Positions 57,670 through 64,000 of a stretch of DNA of 64,000 bases are shown piece after piece (within the stretch, counting starts at the first letter, position 1; each line of letters opens with the position of its first letter). The stretch is from contig NZ_JAAHGO010000040.1 in NCBI RefSeq assembly GCF_010672455.1, forward strand, positions 1-64,000. Reading direction: 5' to 3'. The position numbers and the translations under genes were made by a program. The notes under the pieces were generated by a model. The model was not told the origin of the DNA, searched no databases, and saw only the letters and a list, made by a program, of their open reading frames with translations. The stretch comes from Okeania sp. SIO2C9 (lineage in GTDB: Bacteria > Cyanobacteriota > Cyanobacteriia > Cyanobacteriales > Microcoleaceae).

Positions 57670-57854
57670 TTATCTCTAAGTTTACCTTATATAATTATAT
57701 AAAGTTACCTTGAAGTTTTCTCAGATTAGTGAACTTATTATAACATAGTTTCTTGACTTAAGTTAAATTTTTGGACATAAATATCTCTAAACTTGTACTA
57801 GAGTATAGTATATCATAACAGAAAACAATATTATGCCTAAGAAATAAAAAAACT
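57670..57854. other. intergenic, divergent promoters
   Basis: Short AT-rich gap holding the promoters of the tRNA (minus) and the next gene (plus). No clear motif. Confidence 0.4.
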
Positions 57855-58523
57855 ATGAATTCTAGTATTGTGCTAACTCTAAGCTTACTAAGCCTAATGT
57901 TTGGAGCAGGTTTGGGTAGTGCCTCTTGGGGGTTTAAGCTAGGAAGGGAAGCTTTAAAAGGAATTACTCAACCAGATACTCGTCCCACTAATAATTTAGC
58001 AGGTGCTAGAAACAATTCAAATCGCCAAGAAGGATTGGTCTTTTTAGAAGAGGAAAAAGTTATTGCCAGTGTTAAAAATATTATCAGAAATGGTGGAGTA
58101 ATTGAAGAGAAAACTACTAAAAAAGACTCCCAGAACAAACAAGCCAAGGTACAGTCTTCTCAAGAAAATCAATCCCAGCAAAGTTTTCCAATTGTGAGTA
58201 GTGATGCTGGAGTAGCTCTAGAAGTTAATGATGTTCGTCGATGGGGTAATTCTCTAGTTTTAGATGTCAATTTAAAAAATGAAGGAGACCGAGCTGTAAG
58301 ATTTCTGTACAGTTTTTTGAATGTTACAGATGACGAGGGAAGGTCTCTCAGCGCCAGTACAGAAGATTTACCAGGAGAATTACCACCAAATGGTAGAAGA
58401 TATTATGGTATTATTACGATTCCAGTTGCATTATTAGATAATGCCAAAGAACTTTCCTTGGAACTGACAGATTATCCCGATCAAAAGTTAGATTTGAAGA
58501 TGTCTAAAATCAAAATAGATTAA
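57855..58523 (+). CDS. membrane-anchored protein with C-terminal beta-sandwich-like domain
   Basis: 222 residues, family not recognised. An amino-terminal hydrophobic segment at 4-26 (SIVLTLSLLSLMFGAGLGSA) anchors it. A polar linker rich in Gln, Lys and Asn follows (about 40-115). Residues 118-222 look like an Ig-like or DUF4352-like fold (GVALEVNDVRRWGNSLVLDV, NLKNEGDRAVRFLYSFLNVT, ELPPNGRRYYGIITIPVALL). Such domains are usually extracytoplasmic. It lies upstream of the CNNM/CBS gene on the same strand with a 215-base gap, so a link is possible but unproven. Confidence 0.75.
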   Translation: MNSSIVLTLSLLSLMFGAGLGSASWGFKLGREALKGITQPDTRPTNNLAGARNNSNRQEGLVFLEEEKVIASVKNIIRNGGVIEEKTTKKDSQNKQAKVQSSQENQSQQSFPIVSSDAGVALEVNDVRRWGNSLVLDVNLKNEGDRAVRFLYSFLNVTDDEGRSLSASTEDLPGELPPNGRRYYGIITIPVALLDNAKELSLELTDYPDQKLDLKMSKIKID

Positions 58524-58738
58524 GTGGATTAGATATTTTTTTGAGTAGGTTGTTAGTTAGATAAAAAAAGTTATCTATGACATAAGTTAATTCATTTATC
58601 ACTTATCGATCCTCAGAGAAAGCAAAATTAAGTTTTAACTTTGAATAGCAAAGAGATCTAATGAAGTTGCCCAAGATTTAATGGTATAAATTGTTAAATA
58701 TTAAACATGAAAATGTTCAGAGGTCTGAGGCAGAATCA

Positions 58739-60265
58739 ATGGCAATAAGTTTGGGAGAGATGCCAAGCTTAGAAATCCTGACATCGACAGAGATAATGTC
58801 GCGACTTTTGTCAGTATTTCTGCTAATTACCATCAATGCCTTTTTTGTGGTGGCAGAATTTTCTATAGTTTCTGTGCGTAGATCCCGCATTAATCAATTA
58901 GTGGATGCAGGTGATGCTCAAGCAAAAATTGTTCAACAACTTCAAAAAAATATAGACAGACTACTCTCAACCACTCAGTTAGGTATAACTTTGTCTAGTT
59001 TAGCTCTGGGTTGGATTGCTGAAGGAACTATGGCCGTAATTGTTAGAACTGCAATAGTTGAACTACCCCTACCTATTCATATTAGTCAAGCGATCGCTCA
59101 CTCCCTAGCTATCCCAATTGTCACCTTTTTTATTTTGGCTTACCTGCAAATTGTACTAGGAGAACTATGCCCAAAATCAGTAGCACTATTATATTCAGAA
59201 AAATTATCGAGATTATTTGGTCCTTTGAGTCTAGCTATCTCTCGCTTCTTTAATCCATTTATTTGGGTATTAAATCAATCTACTCGTTGGTTATTACGAC
59301 TGATAGGAATTAAATACACTGGCAGTGTCTGGAAAACACCTGTTACCCCTGAAGAATTACAATTAATTATCTCTACTTCTACTGAATCAACTGGTTTAGA
59401 AGCAGAAGAACGACAATTACTTAGTAATGTCTTTGAATTTGGGGAAGTATCAGCTTTAGAAGTCATGGTTCAACGCACTAATATAGATGCTATCTCTAGT
59501 ACGGCTACTTTTAAAAATTTGTTAGATGAAATTAAGGTATCTGGTCATTCTCGTTATCCTGTCATTGGTGAGTCCATAGATGACATTCAGGGTATTATAG
59601 ATTTCAAAGAATTGGCTCAACCTTTAGCAAAAGGTTTATTATGCTCACAAACTTTAATTATACCTTGGATTCGTCCTGTAAGGTTTGTATCTGGACAAAT
59701 GTATTTAAGTGAGTTATTATCATTGATGCAAAGAATGCGTCAAATCCCAAATAGTCGTCAGCACCCAGAAATGGTAATAGTAGTAGATGAATTTGGTGGT
59801 ACTGCTGGATTAATTACGCGAGAGGATTTGATTGCTGAAATTATCGGTGGTAATAGTTATGAAGTAACTGGTACTGAAGAATTTACTCTACAAATGTTGG
59901 ATGATCGGACTTTTATTGTGCAAGCACAGTTAAGTGTAGAAGAAGTTAATGAACTATTGAATTTAGATTTACCTCTAACTGAGGATTATCAAACTTTGGG
60001 AGGATTTTTGATTTATCAGTTACAAAAAATACCTACTGCTGGAGAAAAGTTATGCTATGAAAATCTTGAATTTACTATTATTTCTGCCGAAGGTCCACGT
60101 CTCGATCAAATTCAAATTAGTCAATTAGAAGAGTTAGAAAATGATCAAATTGTTAATGCGTTTTTAGAAGATGAAGCAGGAGAAAAACTCAATCAAAGTA
60201 CATCAGATGAACTAATTGATAGCTCAGTTTTTCAGGCTGAAATTGACCCTCAAGATATGAACTAA
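58739..60265 (+). CDS. CNNM/CorC-type membrane protein with CBS pair (HlyC/CorC family)
   Basis: About 508 residues. An amino-terminal CNNM membrane domain has four hydrophobic segments (LLSVFLLITINAFFVVAEFS, TQLGITLSSLALGWIAEGTM, SLAIPIVTFFILAYLQIVLG) and the LGELCPKSVALLYSEK motif typical of the family. A tandem CBS pair follows at about 235-375 (FGEVSALEVMVQRTNIDAIS, SRYPVIGESIDDIQGIIDFK), then a CorC_HlyC domain (EFGGTAGLITREDLIAEIIG). Proteins of this kind act in Mg2+/Co2+ homeostasis. I prefer ATG 58739; an upstream TTG at 58691 would add 16 residues of unlike composition. Confidence 0.9.
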   Translation: MAISLGEMPSLEILTSTEIMSRLLSVFLLITINAFFVVAEFSIVSVRRSRINQLVDAGDAQAKIVQQLQKNIDRLLSTTQLGITLSSLALGWIAEGTMAVIVRTAIVELPLPIHISQAIAHSLAIPIVTFFILAYLQIVLGELCPKSVALLYSEKLSRLFGPLSLAISRFFNPFIWVLNQSTRWLLRLIGIKYTGSVWKTPVTPEELQLIISTSTESTGLEAEERQLLSNVFEFGEVSALEVMVQRTNIDAISSTATFKNLLDEIKVSGHSRYPVIGESIDDIQGIIDFKELAQPLAKGLLCSQTLIIPWIRPVRFVSGQMYLSELLSLMQRMRQIPNSRQHPEMVIVVDEFGGTAGLITREDLIAEIIGGNSYEVTGTEEFTLQMLDDRTFIVQAQLSVEEVNELLNLDLPLTEDYQTLGGFLIYQLQKIPTAGEKLCYENLEFTIISAEGPRLDQIQISQLEELENDQIVNAFLEDEAGEKLNQSTSDELIDSSVFQAEIDPQDMN

Positions 60266-60490
60266 AAGCTTTACATAAGCATTCAGCGTTCAGCCATCAG
60301 CTATCAGCCATTAATTCATTAACTTTATAGCAAGAAGTAGTATTGAAAGATTTAAAAAGAGTTCAAAGTATTGAAAAAAATTAACCTTGACCTTAGCAGT
60401 GTATATTCATTATTTGTGAAATAGATAAAAGCTAACTAAAAGCTAGCTGTTTGCGCAGCATTCCGCAGGAAATACTTGCCTTATCTTATA
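60266..60490. other. convergent intergenic region with palindromic units
   Basis: CATTCAGCGTTCAGCCATCA and CAGCTATCAGCC units at 60280-60312 and an R7 unit at about 60449-60472. Similar blocks lie at 60960-60985 and 61103-61127, on the other side of queF. Confidence 0.5.
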
Positions 60491-60916
60491 TCAATTTTCT
60501 TTATAATGTTCGACTTCAATAGTAGTATGAACATTTCCTCGTGGATAAAAATTAGCTTTAATTTTTACTTCTAAAGGGTCGCAAGCTGCTACAAAATCAT
60601 CTAAAATTTGATTCGCTGATTCTTCATGGGAAATATAGCGGTCGCGATAACTGTTAATATACAATTTCAGTGCTTTCAATTCTACTACTCGTTCATTTGG
60701 AACGTATTTTACGTCAATTGTGGCAAAATCTGGATAACCAGAAAAAGGACATTTACAAGTAAATTCTGGTAAAGTAATATTAATCTCATAACGTCTTCCA
60801 ATACGAGGATTAGGAAAAGTAATTAACTCTCCTTCTGATATGTTTCGTTCTCCATATTTAGGTTCTTGTATACTAAACTCTTGAGAAAATTCATGGTTAG
60901 TTTCAGAATAATTCAT
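60491..60916 (-). CDS. queF: NADPH-dependent 7-cyano-7-deazaguanine reductase
   Basis: Reduces preQ0 to preQ1 in queuosine biosynthesis for tRNA anticodons. 141 residues, the short (YkvM/type I) form. Catalytic Cys56 lies in CKCPFSGYPDFA and the partner Asp63 in the same motif. The substrate and NADPH motif is in VELKALKLYINSYRDRYISH, with Glu98/99 in HEESANQ. ATG 60916. It is flanked on both sides by the same short palindromic units, and no other queuosine gene is nearby. Confidence 0.95.
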   Translation of the reverse strand: MNYSETNHEFSQEFSIQEPKYGERNISEGELITFPNPRIGRRYEINITLPEFTCKCPFSGYPDFATIDVKYVPNERVVELKALKLYINSYRDRYISHEESANQILDDFVAACDPLEVKIKANFYPRGNVHTTIEVEHYKEN

Positions 60917-61252
60917 AGATATTAATTAAATAATCAATAATTTGGAGATTCAATTTGTATAAGCATTCAGCGGTCAGCATTCAGCTATGAGTTATTAACT
61001 TATTATAATGCTGAAGTAGGGATTAGTCTCCAAGGAGAATTAAAAGTTATAAATGAAATTGGTCATCAGCTAACCTTAGTAATTGCTCTTATCTTTCAAA
61101 AGCTGTTTGCGCAGCATTCCGCAAGAAATGCTTACCAATTTGTATAAGTAAATATTTTTCTTTGATAGTGACTTGACGAATTTCTATTTTATTGCTCTAA
61201 TTTCACTAACTATCCGCCATAATGATTGAAAAATATCATCATAGTTAAAGTA
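60917..61252. other. intergenic with palindromic units
   Basis: Contains CATTCAGCGGTCAGCATTCA, an R7 unit at about 61103-61127 and AT-rich DNA. It holds the divergent promoters of queF and the next gene. Confidence 0.5.
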
Positions 61253-61840
61253 ATGCAAAATATTAGCGCATCTAGTCAGATGGGACATAATTCCGAAAAT
61301 AACTATTCTCCATCTGTACCTATTTCTGTATATAGAGAAGCTACTGCTGAACTACAAGCAGCTCAAATTAAGCTAGAATCACTCAAAGTTCATAATGAGC
61401 AGTTAATCCAGCAAAATCAAAAACTCAGAAGAGAATTTGAAAAAGTTATTCAGTCTGCGACACAGCTACAAGAAACTCTGAATTCTTCCCTGCTTGTAAC
61501 TCAAGTAAATCAACCTCAAGCGCCTTCTTTTCCCAACTCTCAGCTTAGGGTAGATACTTTTAGAGATAACTCTTTTAATTCTGATTTTGAGGTAGATTCT
61601 CCTGAAACATCATCTGCTTCGCCTTCTCTACCATTTAGCGAGTCTAAAAAAATAGATCCAGATTCTCCAGAGTATCTATTTACAGAAGAGACAGATAGAA
61701 GTCGCTACAGTAGAACTTCTAATTCTACACAAGTATCTGAACTGAATGGAATTTGGTTAGTAGTTGCTATTTGTTTGATTGTAATTGCTGCATTTGGTGC
61801 TGGGTATTGGGTTGTACGCCCAATTTTAAATCAGCGATAA
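61253..61840 (+). CDS. tail-anchored coiled-coil protein
   Basis: About 195 residues from ATG 61253; a TTG at 61226 would add nine. Family not recognised. Residues about 25-75 form a heptad-like coiled coil (REATAELQAAQIKLESLKVH, NEQLIQQNQKLRREFEKVIQ). A Ser/Pro/Asp-rich linker follows (SPETSSASPSLPFSESKKID), then a single C-terminal membrane span at about 168-190 (IWLVVAICLIVIAAFGAGYW) with a short basic tail. The layout suggests a membrane-tethered scaffold facing the cytoplasm. No operon partner. Confidence 0.75.
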   Translation: MQNISASSQMGHNSENNYSPSVPISVYREATAELQAAQIKLESLKVHNEQLIQQNQKLRREFEKVIQSATQLQETLNSSLLVTQVNQPQAPSFPNSQLRVDTFRDNSFNSDFEVDSPETSSASPSLPFSESKKIDPDSPEYLFTEETDRSRYSRTSNSTQVSELNGIWLVVAICLIVIAAFGAGYWVVRPILNQR

Positions 61841-61956
61841 TGCTCTGCTTTCCTCATTCAATAACAAATCTTCATCCATCTCAGAAATTACAAAAAAAAC
61901 GTGCAGTTGAAAGCCAAGTGGCTTTAGCCCTTGGATGAAAACAAGTTGTGGCAATT

Positions 61957-62351
61957 TATTCCCAAGTATCCCAAAACATGGGATAATACTAATGAATGCG
62001 AGTAGTAACAAGGTTTGTCCCATAGACTCAATGCTAGTAGGGGTGAAACTCCTGTCGGGAATAAACTAGTAGCATGATTCTACCAAGAAACTCGGCACAG
62101 ACAAACACCTCAGCAAGGATAGGGATAGCTCAAACTTGAGTAAAACCACTCTGAAAGCAAGACAAAAGTAAGGGCGATATATGTGGCATTTTTGTCAGCA
62201 TATTTGAGTCTGTAGGTGGTATATGAGCTACCACCACTGGAAAAAATTAATCAAGTCCAGTGACAGCTAGTGGCCTTTCAGAATAGTGTTTTTAAACCGA
62301 TTCGGAACAACTACTTAGAATCACCCATACTTTAGTCGGGTGAGAAGTCAA
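61957..62351 (+). ncRNA. standalone structured RNA element, IscB omega-RNA/HEARO-like (copy 2)
   Basis: Second copy of the element at 129-530. Differences between the copies often keep helices: the apical loop of the last stem changes from GTACTTTAG to ATACTTTAG, and the central AAGACGC region varies in a loop. The flanks are unrelated to copy 1. Just upstream is a CCAAGTGGCTTTAGCCCTTGG hairpin, and 25 bases downstream is CCCCACGGCTTTAGTCGTGGG; both are IS605-end-like. No nuclease gene is adjacent. Confidence 0.55.
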
Positions 62352-62397
62352 AGACTCAAACAAATTACAATCATCTATATACCCCACGGCTTTAGTC

Positions 62398-62649
62398 GTG
62401 GGACTATTAACTCAAACCAAGCATATATGTACTACCTTAGTTACAATTAATTTAGATGGATTGTTCATCCGATACTATTTTGTGAGCCATTTGCTAACAA
62501 TGCACAGCAGCTTCAACCTGCTCAGAGGGTATCTCCCAATGCCTACAAGAAAACCTGTAGAAACTTTTAAACACTTACGTCGCCTTGATTATCAGCTAAA
62601 CAGAAGTTTTAATTACCTAACTACAGAGCGCGGTTACTTAGTAGCTTAG
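62398..62649 (+). CDS. small hypothetical open frame
   Basis: 83 codons from ATG 62398, or 36 codons from ATG 62538 (PTRKPVETFKHLRRLDYQLN then RSFNYLTTERGYLVA). The second half has a basic, protein-like composition; the first half overlaps a hairpin. A CACAAACATAGTAGTTTGTG hairpin at 62659-62678 follows closely. I do not recognise it. It may be a real small protein or noise. Confidence 0.3.
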   Translation: MGLLTQTKHICTTLVTINLDGLFIRYYFVSHLLTMHSSFNLLRGYLPMPTRKPVETFKHLRRLDYQLNRSFNYLTTERGYLVA

Positions 62650-62658
62650 TGAGCGCAC

Positions 62659-62678
62659 CACAAACATAGTAGTTTGTG
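62659..62678. terminator. hairpin between the small frame and speD
   Basis: CACAAAC and GTTTGTG pair around a six-base loop, with GAGATTTTAGC after it. It is weak as a terminator, but it is well placed between convergent frames. Confidence 0.4.
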
Positions 62679-62772
62679 AGATTTTAGCATAATCTATACA
62701 ACTAGATAAGTATAACTATATCAATATACATGAACTTATGTTAATAAATATTAGTAAATCAATAATAGTTAT

Positions 62773-63195
62773 TTAACTTCTTGCTAAACTCGTTTGCGTC
62801 AAATTGTTAACATTACAATTTTTTGTAGAAGTATCTTGGACTCCCATCTCAGGGTCAAAACCACGCTTTATCTGAGTCAACTTGATTTGTTTAGCTTGGA
62901 GAGCAGTTTCTAGAATCTCTACAGCTTTATGGGGGTTTCCATGACCACAAAAGAATAAGTCAGCAGCAAAGTAACCTAACTCAGGCCATGTATGAATGGC
63001 AATATGAGACTCTGCCAGTGTTGCCGTCGCAGTTACTCCATGAGGGCTAAACTGATGAACACATAAGTCTATGAGAGTTGCTCCTCCTGCTGTAATTGCA
63101 TCAATTAAAGAGCAACGGATACGTTCAGCATCGTTGAGCAGCTCTGCAGGGGACTGCCAGGCATCAACGACTAGATGGGTTCCCAATTGTTTCAT
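62773..63195 (-). CDS. speD: S-adenosylmethionine decarboxylase proenzyme
   Basis: Makes decarboxylated AdoMet for spermidine synthesis. 140 residues, the short prokaryotic (SpeH-like) class that cleaves itself into two chains and forms a pyruvoyl cofactor. The cleavage site is Glu62-Ser63 in LAESHIAIHTWPE; His68 and Cys83 (FFCGHGNP) are the other catalytic residues. GTHLVVDAWQSPAELLND is the usual amino end. ATG 63195; the stretch before it is GC-richer than its surroundings. No spermidine synthase gene is in view. Confidence 0.95.
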   Translation of the reverse strand: MKQLGTHLVVDAWQSPAELLNDAERIRCSLIDAITAGGATLIDLCVHQFSPHGVTATATLAESHIAIHTWPELGYFAADLFFCGHGNPHKAVEILETALQAKQIKLTQIKRGFDPEMGVQDTSTKNCNVNNLTQTSLARS

Positions 63196-63353
63196 TCTGC
63201 GCGGTTATACCTCCACCCGATTAAGGTCTGCAATTTTTTATTTTATCACAAAATTTTTGTTTTGAATTTTTGAATTATGAGTGATTAATGTAACCACTTT
63301 TGGAGAATTAGCTATTGAGCCAGACTTGCTCCATATATCTATTTTAACTCTCT
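63196..63353. other. intergenic
   Basis: Short AT-rich spacer between two minus-strand genes. No clear motif. Confidence 0.4.
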
Positions 63354-64000
63354 CTATCTGTGAGTTGAACCATTCGGCATAATTGCTTCTTTTAAGCAAA
63401 CATCCTCAAGAGCAGAAAGATTTAAACTAGACCCAATCAAGTTAGCATGACACAAACAAGCTTCTTTTAAGTCAGCACCTTTAAGAGATACTAGCAATAA
63501 GCCAGCACCATAAAGATTAGCTTTCTGTAAGTTAGCGCCTCGTAAATCAGCTTCCAATAAATTGGCCCCTGAGAGATTGGCAGCTTTCAAGTTAGCACCT
63601 CTTAAGTTAGCTTTGCTCAAGTCCACAGCTCGCAGGTCTGCTTGTTGAAGATTAACACCATTAAGATTAGCATTGCTAAGATTTGCTCCTTGTAAATTAA
63701 CTCCACTCAAATTTGCTCCACTTAGATTAGCATTGCTCAGATTTGCCCCTTGTAGGTCTGCCTCAGTTAAGTCAGCAGCACAAAGGTTGGCCTCTGCCAA
63801 AGTTGCTTCTGTTAAATCTGTCTTGATTAATTTTGCACCACTGAGATTTCCTCGTTGTAGATAAGCTCGAATTAGACTTGCCTGATTTAATAAAGTGCCA
63901 CTTAAATCTACCTCACTCATAATTGCCCGATTCAAAGTGGCCTTAGTTAAGTCTGCGCCACTGAGAATAGCACGGCTGAGAGTAGCTCCTGTGAGGTTGG
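63354..64000 (-). CDS. pentapeptide-repeat protein (5' end beyond window)
   Basis: A string of A(D/N)Lxx pentapeptides on minus: TEATLAEANLCAADLTEADL, QGANLSNANLSGANLSGVNL, QGANLSNANLNGVNLQQADL, RAVDLSKANLRGANLKAANL. It forms a right-handed quadrilateral beta helix. The repeat frame is still open at base 64000 (NLTGATLSRAILSGADLTKA), so the internal Met at 63935 is not the start and the gene is partial. Such proteins range from DNA mimics to simple scaffolds; nothing here decides between them. The tail after the repeats (LEDVCLKEAIMPNGSTHR) is unremarkable. Confidence 0.9.
   Translation of the reverse strand, partial: NLTGATLSRAILSGADLTKATLNRAIMSEVDLSGTLLNQASLIRAYLQRGNLSGAKLIKTDLTEATLAEANLCAADLTEADLQGANLSNANLSGANLSGVNLQGANLSNANLNGVNLQQADLRAVDLSKANLRGANLKAANLSGANLLEADLRGANLQKANLYGAGLLLVSLKGADLKEACLCHANLIGSSLNLSALEDVCLKEAIMPNGSTHR

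Overview
The window looks like chromosome from a filamentous marine cyanobacterium. The evidence is phycocyanin genes (cpcBA, cpcE, cpcF), phycoerythrobilin synthesis genes (pebA, pebB), the ARC6-type division protein Ftn2/ZipN, GCGATCGC (HIP1-like) sites, and AT-rich sequence with gene-free stretches of up to about 2.7 kb. A Trichodesmium-like genome is my best guess. That is an inference from gene content, low coding density and repeat load, not a database match.

Layout. 1-2.4 kb: a standalone structured RNA-like element, transposase remnants and short inverted-repeat elements. 2.6-12.2 kb: ftn2/zipN (minus), pdhA, an HhoA-type protease, a tctA pseudogene split by a repeat, and peptide deformylase. 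13-16.3 kb: three intact TerD-family genes and one broken one. 16.3-19 kb: a gene-free repeat field. 19-21.2 kb: an FHA-GAF-cyclase and a decapitated Ser/Thr kinase. 21.4-23.6 kb: a decayed IS701-type transposase and a decayed phosphate/phosphonate-binding protein gene. 23.8-31.4 kb: a pigment block of pebB, dead tnpB, pebA, cpcB, cpcA, tnpB debris, cpcE, cpcF. 32.5-35.6 kb: znuA, znuC, znuB zinc uptake genes with a Zur-like palindrome. 37-42 kb: a matrixin-like metalloprotease, dead tnpB and glgB, all on minus. 43-48.3 kb: an FtsL-like membrane protein, ftsI and surE. 49-53.3 kb: a 1423-residue RelE-like/SF1-helicase/TPR fusion. 53.3-57.6 kb: IS630 remnants and repeats, then a tRNA with a CAU anticodon. 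57.8-64 kb: a membrane-anchored protein, a CNNM/CBS transporter-like protein, queF, a tail-anchored coiled-coil protein, a second copy of the structured RNA element, speD, and a pentapeptide-repeat protein cut by the window edge.

How it fits together. PebA then PebB convert biliverdin to phycoerythrobilin. CpcE/CpcF attach bilin to phycocyanin alpha, and CpcB/CpcA form the rod protein. ZnuABC is a complete zinc importer. FtsI, the FtsL-like protein and Ftn2 are division functions. GlgB belongs to glycogen synthesis.

The most distinctive property is the repeat ecology. I count at least eight short non-coding families, here called R1-R8. R1: palindrome-rich, with TTCAACAATTAATAATTAAT at one end and TTCGGTAA at the other. 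R2: TTATCAG arrays with an R1-like right end. R3: terminal inverted repeats of the TATCATGTCCGGTAGCATCG type. R4: TAGTCCTGCATGGTAATGG ends. R5: TTACAGCG ends. R6: a GC-rich GTGCGACCCCGCGTCGG unit. R7: the 24-base palindrome-like GTTTGCGCAGCATTCCGC unit. R8: AATTAGGGTTTGCTGA ends. They nest in each other, split genes, sit between operon genes, provide stop codons and appear in frame inside coding sequence. All names and functions come from reading the sequence; no search was run.
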